A DNA stretch of 64,000 nucleotides from positions 3,759 through 67,758 of the forward strand of contig NZ_JBHFNQ010000164.1 of NCBI RefSeq assembly GCF_041929345.1, written 5' to 3'. Under the pieces are notes generated by a model. The model was not told where the DNA came from. It was given only the letters and a program-made list of their open reading frames with translations, and did not search any database. Each line of letters opens with the position of its first letter. Position 1 is the stretch's first letter. The translations under genes were made by a program, and so were the position numbers. This DNA is from Floridanema aerugineum. GTDB lineage: Bacteria; Cyanobacteriota; Cyanobacteriia; Cyanobacteriales; Aerosakkonemataceae. This document shows positions 16,395 through 24,368 of the stretch, piece by piece.

Positions 16395-17387
16395 TTAAAG
16401 AAAAAACACGCGAAATTTAAAAGCACCGAAAATGCGCCAAAATATTGAGAGAAATGGTATTAGTAAAGATGTGAAAATCATTTCAGCAATATGTTTTGGA
16501 TTATGAGATGTTCGCTTTAGTCTTTGCATACAAAAACCTCCAGTCATTATTGACCATATCATCAAAGCTACAACAGCAAAATACAAATGTTCAGTGAAAA
16601 TTGCTAGCAGAAATACAATAAAAGAGTTAATTATTAAGTAGTAATGCCAAGGGGTGACGGGTGGTAGCTTTTCTTTATATAAATTTGGATGTTTTTTATA
16701 GAGTAAAGCGTTAAACATACTTTTATGTTGCTGATTTAAACTAATGCCCCAAGATGCCGATCGCACTGGATGAGTTACGATCGCATCTGGTGCATAAACA
16801 AATTCGCCACCTTGTTTTAAAAGGGTAAAAAATAAGTCGCTATCTTCACGCCAAGCTGTAGTAAAACGTTCGTCAAAACCGTTTATGGATGCGATCGCTT
16901 CTCGGCGATAAAAACAATTAGCGGTGACAAATTCCGCTTTTTCTAAACCAGCAGTACTTAATTCATAATCAGTTGGTGGGTTTGGTAAAGGCACAATTAT
17001 TCTTCCTCTAACTCCGACAATTTCATCTTTAAAAGCACTAATTCCGGCTTTTAACCAATTAGAATCGGGTATACAATCATCATCAGTAAAAGCAATAATT
17101 TCGCCACTAGCTGCACGCCAACCGACGTTTCGCGCCGCCGCAGGGCCATGTTTTTCTGTTACTGGAATGTAGCGCAATAAAGGTGTATTTTTCGTCTTTC
17201 CAGGGACGTAACCAATGCGTTCTAACCAGTATTCAACTAATCTTTTTGTTTCCTCGGTTGCGGCATCGTCAGCGATAATTATTTCGTAGGCAGTGCGATC
17301 GAAGTTTTGCTGAGTAAGTGCAGCTAAACAACGATTTAAAAGTTCAGGGCGTTTAAAAGTTGGTACTACTATAGAAACAAGGATCAT
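16395..17387 (-). CDS. Glycosyltransferase family 2 with C-terminal membrane anchor
   Basis: The 330-residue product begins ILVSIVVPTFKRPELLNRCL and contains IIIADDAATEE, AAARNVGWRAASGEIIAFTD followed by DDC, and a WREDSDLFF segment, all typical GT2 motifs. Two hydrophobic segments near the C-terminus (YYLIINSFIVFLLAIF, YFAVVALMIWSIMTGG) and a final basic/hydrophobic stretch suggest attachment to the inner membrane. It would transfer a sugar from a nucleotide donor to a lipid-linked acceptor. Its start is 13 bp from the divergent metallophosphoesterase gene, so both promoters must lie within coding sequence. Confidence 0.88.
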   Translation of the reverse strand: MILVSIVVPTFKRPELLNRCLAALTQQNFDRTAYEIIIADDAATEETKRLVEYWLERIGYVPGKTKNTPLLRYIPVTEKHGPAAARNVGWRAASGEIIAFTDDDCIPDSNWLKAGISAFKDEIVGVRGRIIVPLPNPPTDYELSTAGLEKAEFVTANCFYRREAIASINGFDERFTTAWREDSDLFFTLLKQGGEFVYAPDAIVTHPVRSASWGISLNQQHKSMFNALLYKKHPNLYKEKLPPVTPWHYYLIINSFIVFLLAIFTEHLYFAVVALMIWSIMTGGFCMQRLKRTSHNPKHIAEMIFTSLLIPFLSIFWRIFGAFKFRVFFL

Positions 17388-17400
17388 TTGGTTAAAGACT

Positions 17401-18036
17401 ATGGAAAAAATTGCAATTATTTCTGATATTCACGGAAACTTTTCTGGGCTACAAACAGTTATGACAGACATTGAAAACTCTGGATGTAACCGCATAGTAT
17501 GTTTAGGTGATTTGGTGGATGGCGGAGATTACAATGATGAAGTTGTCAGATTTTTGCGAGACAATCAAATTGCTTGTGTCCGAGGTAATCACGATGAATT
17601 TAATAATTTGGAATTGGCTAAAGATGTACAAGATTTTATCGACTCCCTTCCTGATGAAATAGTAGAATTAGATAAAATTTATACTCATATATCTCCTAGA
17701 ATCAAGAAAAATACAATTAGCAGCCCTGTTGAAGCATGGAATGTATTTTGTGAAATATCTTATAGAATCGTTTTTGTTGGTCACGTTCATGTTCCTTTGA
17801 TTTTTGGGGAAAAATGTGAAGAATTTGGTTCATCAACGGTTTATGAATTTAACTATGGGGAACCATTTCACTTAGATCTTAAAGACAGATATGTAATTTC
17901 AGTTGGTGCAGTTGGTTATGGGCGAGATCAAATTAAGAAACTACGCTATGTAATTTATAATCAAACAGAAAATTCTGTTGAATTTAGGGCGGTTGATGGA
18001 GAATTACTCCCTTTGGGATTTTGGGCATTTTTCTAA
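17401..18036 (+). CDS. Metallophosphoesterase (YfcE/MJ0936-like)
   Basis: The 211-residue product has the full calcineurin-like metal-site set: SDIHGN near the N-terminus, CLGDLVDGG, VRGNHDE and GHVHVPL. This small class hydrolyses phosphodiesters or phosphomonoesters with two metal ions; the physiological substrate cannot be predicted. It is the only plus-strand gene inside the minus-strand glycan cluster. Its last 33 bp overlap the 3' end of the carbamoyltransferase gene in convergent orientation, and it is notably AT-rich. Both facts fit a later insertion between cluster genes. The start ATG opens the first complete metallophosphatase motif directly. Confidence 0.85.
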   Translation: MEKIAIISDIHGNFSGLQTVMTDIENSGCNRIVCLGDLVDGGDYNDEVVRFLRDNQIACVRGNHDEFNNLELAKDVQDFIDSLPDEIVELDKIYTHISPRIKKNTISSPVEAWNVFCEISYRIVFVGHVHVPLIFGEKCEEFGSSTVYEFNYGEPFHLDLKDRYVISVGAVGYGRDQIKKLRYVIYNQTENSVEFRAVDGELLPLGFWAFF

Positions 18037-19740
18037 CAGAAATGAACCGATTATTAAAGCATCTAGGGGTGATGTCCAAAAACATTCGATCGCATCTCGT
18101 GGCGAACAAACAATTGGTTCACCTCTAGTATTAAAAGAAGTATTAACTAAAACAGGAACTCCAGTTCGCAATTGAAACGCTTTGATTAAGTCATAATAAA
18201 GGGAATTTTGTTGACGGTTAATAGTTTGAATTCTGGCAGTACCATCTACGTGACGAACTGCGGGAATTTTATCAGCTTTTTCTGGCAAAACATCGTAAAT
18301 AAACAACATAAATGGAGAGGTTTTTGCATTATCAAACCAATTAGCTGCTTCTTCTTCTAAAACCACAGGCGCAACAGGTCGAAAGTCTTCTCTGTCTTTA
18401 ATCTCATTCAATTTTGCTTGCATTTCTGCATCAATTGGTGAGGCTAAAATCGATCGTCCTCCTAATGCCCTGGGGCCAAATTCCATGCGACCTTGGAACC
18501 AACCAATAATTTTATTTTGCGCTAAAATTTCGGCTGTTTCTTCACTAATGTTTGTTAATTTACGATAGGGAAGTTTCGCCCATTGCAGGAATTTTTCGAT
18601 TTCATCATCGCTGTAACTTGGGCCAAGGAAAACGTGATTCATCTGGTAAGAACGGTGATTATTTTCACCTTTTTTAACATCAATCCAAAGGGCTGCACCT
18701 AAAGCAGTTCCCGCATCTCCCGCAGCAGGTTGTACCCAAATGTTTTTGAAGGGACTGCGATCGCGTATTCGCGCATTCATCACACAATTAAGCGCGACAC
18801 CTCCAGCCATACAAAGATTATCTAATTGAGTGGTTTCATGCAACCAATTAGCAATTTGTAAAACCGTTTCTTCTAATACTAATTGTAAGGAATGAGCGAG
18901 ATCATAATGATATTGTTCTAAAAGTTCTCCTTTTTGGCGTGGTATTCCAAAGTTTTCTTTTAATTGGGAAGATTTAATAGTATATTGACCATCGGTTTTT
19001 AAAGTGATAATTTCTCGAAAATAATCTACATATTCAGGTTTACCAAAAGATGCTAATGCCATTACTTTGTACTCATCGGAAGAGTGGAGAAAACCCAAAT
19101 ATTCGGTAACTTGTTCGTAAAGAATGCCTAGAGAATGAGGCATATTTACTTGCCCTAAAAGTTCCAGTTGATTACCCTTACCAACAGCATAGTTTGTAGT
19201 TGCTTTTTCTCCTCTTCCATCGAGAGTTAAAACAGCAGCTTCTTCATAAGGTGAAGGGTAAAAAGCACTAGCTACATGGGCTAAATGATGAGGGACAAAA
19301 TTCCAGGATAAATTATTTAATGAAATGTCTTTAAACCGAGCTTTTAAATGATGGGGAACACCGCCGATTAAATGCCTGGGTGCATTGACAATATAGGACA
19401 AAAATAGTGGTTCCCAAACTGATTCCCATTCGGCGGGTATGGGGTGAGCGCTTGGTTCTAAAGGTAAAGTAATTGTTGCTTCATTACTGTACTTTCCTAA
19501 CGAAATAAATGGGTCGTAAGAGTAGGCAATATGGTCAACTTCTGTGAGAACTATTCCCGCTTCTTGTAAGCAGTAATTAATTGCATGAAACGGCAATTCA
19601 TAAGTTGAAAAAGGTATGGGGCGTTTAGCGTGTTTGATATGAGTAAAACGTTCTTCTTCTGCTGCGGCAATTACTTGTCCATCTTTTACTAAACAAGCAG
19701 CAGAGTCATGATAAACTGCGTTAATTCCTAATGTGTACAT
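18004..19740 (-). CDS. Carbamoyltransferase, NodU/CmcH family
   Basis: The 578-residue product has the YrdC-related kinase-like N-terminal domain (LGINAVYHDSAACLVKDG, AAEEERFTHIKHAKR, HHLAHVASAFYPSP, LTLDGRGE) and the C-terminal domain (GRMEFGPRALGGRSILASP). Members transfer a carbamoyl group from carbamoyl phosphate through a carbamoyl-adenylate to a hydroxyl of a sugar or antibiotic. In this cluster an O-carbamoylated surface sugar is the natural inference. The start overlaps the end of the upstream GT9 gene by 13 bp, so the two are probably translationally coupled. The length is normal for the family. Confidence 0.93.
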   Translation of the reverse strand: MYTLGINAVYHDSAACLVKDGQVIAAAEEERFTHIKHAKRPIPFSTYELPFHAINYCLQEAGIVLTEVDHIAYSYDPFISLGKYSNEATITLPLEPSAHPIPAEWESVWEPLFLSYIVNAPRHLIGGVPHHLKARFKDISLNNLSWNFVPHHLAHVASAFYPSPYEEAAVLTLDGRGEKATTNYAVGKGNQLELLGQVNMPHSLGILYEQVTEYLGFLHSSDEYKVMALASFGKPEYVDYFREIITLKTDGQYTIKSSQLKENFGIPRQKGELLEQYHYDLAHSLQLVLEETVLQIANWLHETTQLDNLCMAGGVALNCVMNARIRDRSPFKNIWVQPAAGDAGTALGAALWIDVKKGENNHRSYQMNHVFLGPSYSDDEIEKFLQWAKLPYRKLTNISEETAEILAQNKIIGWFQGRMEFGPRALGGRSILASPIDAEMQAKLNEIKDREDFRPVAPVVLEEEAANWFDNAKTSPFMLFIYDVLPEKADKIPAVRHVDGTARIQTINRQQNSLYYDLIKAFQLRTGVPVLVNTSFNTRGEPIVCSPRDAIECFWTSPLDALIIGSFLLEKCPKSQRE

Positions 19741-20822
19741 GATTCAATTTTGTTTAAATGAATGGGAGTTTTTAATAAATCTAAAGCTGAAGTAATTACC
19801 TGTTCAGTTGGTACTTCATCAACGAAAGAAACTCGATGTTTACAAGCAGTTTCGGTGGTGCAATCTACGCCACAAATCGGGCAATTTAAACGCCAAGAAA
19901 TCGCCGGACGATGACGAGTGCGAGTAATTTGACCAGCAGTAATTAAATTGCCACACCAATAAATTCCAACTGTTGCTGTACCTACTGCTGCTGCAACGTG
20001 CAAAGGGCCAGAATCATTGGAAATTAACAGGTTACATCGAGATAGTAAACCTGTTAAACCATTAAGGGATAAATTACCACAAATATTTTCTGCTTTAGCT
20101 TTCATATTGTTAATTACTCCCTCGACAATATCTCGTTCTGATTCTATTCCGGTAACAACAATATCTGCGCCAAAATTGGCTAAAGTATCTCCTACAATTG
20201 CAAAATTTTCTATTGACCAACGACGACGACGATCGCCTGCACCTGGATGTAAAGCGACGAGAGGTTTATGAGTTTTGGGAACAATTTTTTCAGCTTCTAA
20301 TAAATCGGATTTGGTGACAATTAAAGATGGTTCTAATTCAGAAGTTTTGGCACCAACTAAGGCGACAACTTCTAAGTAACGTAAGATTTCTGGCTGATAG
20401 TAAATGTATGGTATCCAGCGATCTAAAACAGGTGCGTCTGGGGTACGCAAACCTATGGTCATTTTCGCACCTAATTGCAAAGTAAAGGGGTTAGAATTGC
20501 GTCCGCCACCATGTAATTGAATCGCTAAATCGAAGCGTTCTTTTTGCATCGCCTGGAAGAACATTTTTAACTCAGTTGGGTCTTGTTTGATTTCTGATTC
20601 ATTTCCAATACCTCCTTCGGGAATTACAATTACACGGTCGATCGCACCCGGTCTATTTGCTAAAAATTCTTTGTGCCAACTTCTAGCTAACAGGACAATT
20701 TCTGCTTGGGGATAGGTCGATCGCAAAGCATTTAAAGCAGGTAAAGCAAAGATGAAATCTCCTAAAGCATTGGCGCGGAGAACAGCAATTTTATAAATGT
20801 TTGGTAAGGGATGATAAATCAT
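19728..20822 (-). CDS. Glycosyltransferase family 9 (heptosyltransferase-type)
   Basis: The 364-residue product has the GT9 N-terminal motif (KIAVLRANALGDFIFALPAL), the segment FDLAIQLHGGGRNSNPFTLQ, the LVALHPGAGDRRRRWS donor-site region and ISNDSGPLHVAAAVG. A Cys-rich insert (CPICGVDCTTETACKH) follows, as in the other family members in this window. It overlaps the carbamoyltransferase gene downstream by 13 bp and follows the next GT9 gene by 18 bp, so it sits in an operon running from the GT4-GmhA gene. A heptose-type donor is inferred from the neighbouring rfaE1, gmhB and gmhA functions. Confidence 0.92.
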   Translation of the reverse strand: MIYHPLPNIYKIAVLRANALGDFIFALPALNALRSTYPQAEIVLLARSWHKEFLANRPGAIDRVIVIPEGGIGNESEIKQDPTELKMFFQAMQKERFDLAIQLHGGGRNSNPFTLQLGAKMTIGLRTPDAPVLDRWIPYIYYQPEILRYLEVVALVGAKTSELEPSLIVTKSDLLEAEKIVPKTHKPLVALHPGAGDRRRRWSIENFAIVGDTLANFGADIVVTGIESERDIVEGVINNMKAKAENICGNLSLNGLTGLLSRCNLLISNDSGPLHVAAAVGTATVGIYWCGNLITAGQITRTRHRPAISWRLNCPICGVDCTTETACKHRVSFVDEVPTEQVITSALDLLKTPIHLNKIESCTH

Positions 20823-20840
20823 TTTTGGTGTTTTAAATTG

Positions 20841-21971
20841 CTAATAATTCACTAGTCCTGCCAGAAAAATTTTCGGCAATTGTTCAACACCAGTTTTGGT
20901 ATTTTCATAAAGTTCCCAAGTAGCACATACAATTTCATCAGGAGTCACTAATTTCAAACAATTATTATGTCCTTCTGGGCAGATGCTTTTATAACAAAAT
21001 TTGCAGGAAACATCGTGAAACAAAACTCGATTGGGAACTGCCCAAGGTGTATGCTGAGGATTAGTCAAAGCGTAAAGGTCAACAACCGGAGTACCTAAAG
21101 CAGCTGCAATGTGAACCGGGCCAGTATTATTAGAAATTAATACAGGTGATAGTTGAATTAATGCTGACATTTCTGTTAAATTAAGACAGCCTACAAGGGA
21201 ATAAGAGGTAACATTAATTGCCTTTTGGATACTTTCAATTAACTGCCTTTCTGGTTCAGTTCCTGTTAACAATACTTGAAAGTTCCTATCTAAAATTAAA
21301 CTGCGTGCAACTTCGGCAAAACCTTCTGGTGGATACCGTCTTGATGCAGCAGTAGCACCAGGATGAATCACTACCCAAGGTTTTTCTAAGTCAATATCCA
21401 GCGATTTTAAAATATTAAAAATTCGGTAACGTGCTTCTTCGGGAACTTGCAATGACATTCGTTGATTATTTGTGCTACAACCAACAGTTGCTACTAAGTC
21501 AATTTGTCGTTGAACTTCATGGCGAATACCCTTAGATGGTTCGGGATCTAAAACCCAATTTGTGAGTAATTGATAGGGGTTTTCATGACAATGGGCAAGT
21601 CTTAAAGGGATATCTGCTAAATAACATAAAAAAGCCGAAGGTAAAGGATTTTGACTAAAAACTGTGAAGATAACAGCAGCGTCAAATTTACTTTCTCGCA
21701 GTCGTTCTACCATTGCAAATTCGGGGCTACTATTCGCCCTTAATGCAGTGGCTTTCATCCAAGGTGCATCGTAAACAATTACATCATTAATTTCGGGGAT
21801 AAGTGAGGCAATTTCTTTACCGGATGGCGATGTTAAAAGGGTAATTTTTCTGCCGGGAAGCGATTCTTTTAAGGCGCGAATAGCGGGAGTTGTCATTAAT
21901 ACATCACCGATCGCATCGAGTCTAACACAGAGAATATTTTTTGCTTCATTCCAGTTATTTTCGGTAATCAT
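20841..21971 (-). CDS. Glycosyltransferase family 9 (heptosyltransferase-type)
   Basis: The 376-residue product carries ILCVRLDAIGDVLMTTPAIR, FDAAVIFTVFSQNPLPSAFL, WVVIHPGATAASRRYP and ISNNTGPVHIAAALGTP, plus a Cys-containing loop (CKFCYKSICPEGHNNC). These are GT9 donor- and acceptor-domain landmarks. It is closer to the 35764-36873 protein than to its immediate neighbour, because both have the FTVFSQ/FTSFSQ segment and the CHENPY/GQSKEF-type linker. Its start overlaps the stop of the kinase gene by four bases (ATGA), which supports translational coupling with heptose phosphate synthesis. Confidence 0.92.
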   Translation of the reverse strand: MITENNWNEAKNILCVRLDAIGDVLMTTPAIRALKESLPGRKITLLTSPSGKEIASLIPEINDVIVYDAPWMKATALRANSSPEFAMVERLRESKFDAAVIFTVFSQNPLPSAFLCYLADIPLRLAHCHENPYQLLTNWVLDPEPSKGIRHEVQRQIDLVATVGCSTNNQRMSLQVPEEARYRIFNILKSLDIDLEKPWVVIHPGATAASRRYPPEGFAEVARSLILDRNFQVLLTGTEPERQLIESIQKAINVTSYSLVGCLNLTEMSALIQLSPVLISNNTGPVHIAAALGTPVVDLYALTNPQHTPWAVPNRVLFHDVSCKFCYKSICPEGHNNCLKLVTPDEIVCATWELYENTKTGVEQLPKIFLAGLVNY

Positions 21972-22981
21972 GCTACCTCCAGAGGAGTTTTTTTCATCCT
22001 ATTTAGATTACTGGATAAATGCTGTTGTAATTCGGCAAAATAACAGGTTGCAGTGCCTTGTTTAGCAACAACAATTGCGGCAGCCATTGATGCTATTTCT
22101 GCCGCTACATTTACAGCATTACCTGATGCTAAAGCTAGGGATAATGCACTGATAAAAGTGTCGCCTGCACCTGTAACATTGGCGTGATTTATTGGTTGTG
22201 CAAAGGTGCGATAAGGTGAGTTACCTTGTGTAAAAATTAAAGCGCCATCACTATCAAGGGTAACAGCGGCAATTTTGGCACCTGTAATATCTAAAATTTG
22301 TTTTCTGTTTTGCAGAATATAGGAAATACGGCTTTGGTTTTCTGGTAATTCAGTTTCTCCTAATAAACGCATGGTTTCTTGATAGTTTGGTTTGACTGCG
22401 GTAACGCCAACTTTGCGGTAAGCAGCGAGATTTTTTGAGTCAACTACTAAAGTTTTGGGGAAGTTTTGTTGCAGATTTGCGATCGCCTCAATCACATTAG
22501 GTGTTAAAATTCCATATCCATAATCCGAAATAATCACCACATCAGATTGAGGAAATAGTTTATGCAAATCGTTAATTAATCTTTGTTCAATTTCTAAATC
22601 AATAGCGTTAGTGCTACCTTGGTCAAACCTTACCAATATTTGCCCAGCCGAAATTACGCGATGCTTTGCTAAAGTACGGCGTAATCTTTGGCGCAAAATA
22701 TATTCTTGGCTAACACCATGTTCTAATAAAGCCTGTCGCAAAATGTTCCCTTCTAAGTCATCACCAATCACCGAAATAAACCTGACATTAGCCCCAAGAG
22801 TACGCACATTCACAGCAGTATTAGCAGCACCGCCCGGAACATTTTGACGATGAGTTAAAGTGACAACTGGTACAGGTGCTTCTTGACATAAACGATCAGA
22901 AAATCCTTCTAAGTAACTATCAAGAATCGCTTCACCAATGACGAGTACATTTAGGTTTTTAAAGGCATTAATGAGAGGCAT
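21968..22981 (-). CDS. rfaE1: D-glycero-beta-D-manno-heptose-7-phosphate kinase (HldE N-domain type, PfkB family)
   Basis: The 337-residue product has the PfkB/ribokinase landmarks of HldE/RfaE domain 1: VLVIGEAILDSYLEG, PGGAANTAVNVRTLGANV, VVIISDYGYG, and the catalytic VTGAGDTFISALSLALASGN. It would phosphorylate heptose 7-phosphate at C1 using ATP. The bifunctional HldE is about 475 residues; this protein stops where the adenylyltransferase domain would begin, so a separate HldE2-type protein is needed. The start lies 14 bp inside the gmhB gene and the stop overlaps the GT9 start, so it sits in the middle of a tightly coupled operon. The assignment is strong because of the context. Confidence 0.88.
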   Translation of the reverse strand: MPLINAFKNLNVLVIGEAILDSYLEGFSDRLCQEAPVPVVTLTHRQNVPGGAANTAVNVRTLGANVRFISVIGDDLEGNILRQALLEHGVSQEYILRQRLRRTLAKHRVISAGQILVRFDQGSTNAIDLEIEQRLINDLHKLFPQSDVVIISDYGYGILTPNVIEAIANLQQNFPKTLVVDSKNLAAYRKVGVTAVKPNYQETMRLLGETELPENQSRISYILQNRKQILDITGAKIAAVTLDSDGALIFTQGNSPYRTFAQPINHANVTGAGDTFISALSLALASGNAVNVAAEIASMAAAIVVAKQGTATCYFAELQQHLSSNLNRMKKTPLEVA

Positions 22982-23570
22982 AGCTTGTCATTTTGGGTTT
23001 GGGAAAAACAACACTTTTACTGATGATTTTTTTGGCAGCATCATTAATATCGGTAGCAACATAGTCGGGCATTCTCCTTGATGTAAATATCCATTCAGTT
23101 TCATTTCCGTTGTTTATTAAGATGCTTTTGCAACCTGCACGATGTCCGGCTTCTACATCATTAAGAATGTCGCCAATAAACCAAGAATTTGCTAAATCAA
23201 TGTGATTTTCTCTGGCGGCACGGAGAATTAAACCAGGTTCAGGTTTGCGACAGGAACAGCTAATTTTGTATTCTGGGATTTTTCCCTCTGGATGATGGGG
23301 ACAATAGTAAAAAGCAGTTATTTTTACGCCAATTTCTGCTAATAATTGAGTTAATTTCAATTGCACAGGAAACAGCATTATTTCGTCAAAATAACCTAAA
23401 GCAACCCCAGATTGATTGGAAATTACTATTAGTTTGTAACCTGCGGCTTGGAGCGATCGCAATCCCTCCACCGCACCCGAACTTAACTCGATTAAATCGG
23501 GATTTACGTTATATGGCACATTGGGAATTAAAGTACCATCTTTATCCAGAAACACAGCTTTATTGCTCAT
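22968..23570 (-). CDS. gmhB: D-glycero-D-manno-heptose 1,7-bisphosphate 7-phosphatase
   Basis: The 200-residue product has the HAD motif FLDKDGTLIPN, the second motif IVISNQSG, the zinc-binding loop CPHHPEG with CSCRKPEPG, and the late motif WFIGDILNDVEAGHRAG. This is the GmhB pattern, in which the Zn loop gives substrate specificity. It removes the C7 phosphate to give heptose 1-phosphate ready for adenylylation. It overlaps rfaE1 by 14 bp and is separated from the SDR gene upstream by 57 bp that contain a heptamer repeat. Histidinol-phosphatase is the main alternative, but the kinase neighbour favours GmhB. Confidence 0.88.
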   Translation of the reverse strand: MSNKAVFLDKDGTLIPNVPYNVNPDLIELSSGAVEGLRSLQAAGYKLIVISNQSGVALGYFDEIMLFPVQLKLTQLLAEIGVKITAFYYCPHHPEGKIPEYKISCSCRKPEPGLILRAARENHIDLANSWFIGDILNDVEAGHRAGCKSILINNGNETEWIFTSRRMPDYVATDINDAAKKIISKSVVFPKPKMTSYASH

Positions 23571-23586
23571 AATTTTTGCCTAAAAA

Positions 23587-23628
23587 TGACAATTGAAAAA
23601 TGACAAATGACTAATAAACAATGACAAT
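23587..23628. repeat. Short tandem heptamer repeat (TGACAAT type)
   Basis: Six degenerate seven-base units (TGACAAT, TGAAAAA, TGACAAA, TGACTAA, TAAACAA, TGACAAT) fill the gap between gmhB and the SDR gene and end at the SDR stop codon. Short tandem heptamers of this kind are typical of filamentous cyanobacteria. Confidence 0.75.
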
Positions 23629-24353
23629 TAAGGCCAAGAAGTTTCTCGCATTGGTAATACCGTAACTTCAGGAATTACTGTTCCTTCTGGTTGCCTTAAA
23701 ACATACCGAATAGTATCAGCAACATTCTTTGGATCTTGCAAATTGTTGATATCAATATCGGGAAATCTATCTAACAAAAATGGTGTTTGCATTCCCCCTG
23801 CAACTATTGCCGTTACCTTAACATTGTGTGGACGTGCTTCGACGTGCAAAGCATGACTAAAACCTAATAATCCCCACTTACTTGCATGGTAAGCAGAAGC
23901 ATTTGCCCAAGCACGTTTAGAAGCAGTAGAAGCAATATTAACAATGTGTCCTTTGCCTTGTTGTTTCATCTGAGGAAGAATGAATTTAGACATGATGAAA
24001 GGGCCATTTAAATTAACAGCAATAATCCTTTCCCAGTCAGTTACATTTAATTCTTCAATTGGCAAAGTAACATCAACGCCAGCATTGTTAATTAAAATGT
24101 CTAAATGTCCGTATTGGGAGACAATTTTACTAATAGCTGATTCCACTTGTTCAGCATCGGAAATATCTAAACGTAAAGCTTGAGCTTTACCGCCATCACT
24201 TTGAATTTCTAAAGCAACTTTTTCGGCTAATTCTTCTCGGATATCGGCAACAATGGTAATTACTCCATCTGCACCTAACATCCGACAAATTGCTTCACCC
24301 AGTCCTCGACCGCCACCAGTAACAATGGCAACTTTTCCATTTAATTCTTGCAT
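23628..24353 (-). CDS. Short-chain dehydrogenase/reductase
   Basis: The 241-residue product is a classical SDR. The nucleotide-binding motif is TGGGRGLG near residue 12, followed by NNAGV, and the catalytic Ser and YHASKWG motif give Tyr and Lys. It would oxidise or reduce a hydroxyl or keto group of a small molecule with NAD(P). It lies between the GT4-GmhA gene and gmhB in the same operon, so a role in making a sugar precursor is possible. It lacks the extended-SDR features of the HldD epimerase, which is about 310 residues with a YxxxK site in a different context, so I do not assign it to that step. Confidence 0.85.
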   Translation of the reverse strand: MQELNGKVAIVTGGGRGLGEAICRMLGADGVITIVADIREELAEKVALEIQSDGGKAQALRLDISDAEQVESAISKIVSQYGHLDILINNAGVDVTLPIEELNVTDWERIIAVNLNGPFIMSKFILPQMKQQGKGHIVNIASTASKRAWANASAYHASKWGLLGFSHALHVEARPHNVKVTAIVAGGMQTPFLLDRFPDIDINNLQDPKNVADTIRYVLRQPEGTVIPEVTVLPMRETSWP

Positions 24354-24368
24354 GATTTCTCCTCTTTT

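Noticed and set aside
21968..22981. Bifunctional HldE (kinase plus adenylyltransferase)
   Set aside because: The protein ends after the kinase domain at 337 residues; the nucleotidyltransferase domain is missing.
23628..24353. SDR as ADP-heptose epimerase (HldD)
   Set aside because: It is a classical 241-residue SDR; HldD is an extended SDR of over 300 residues. It may still act in the pathway, but not as the epimerase.
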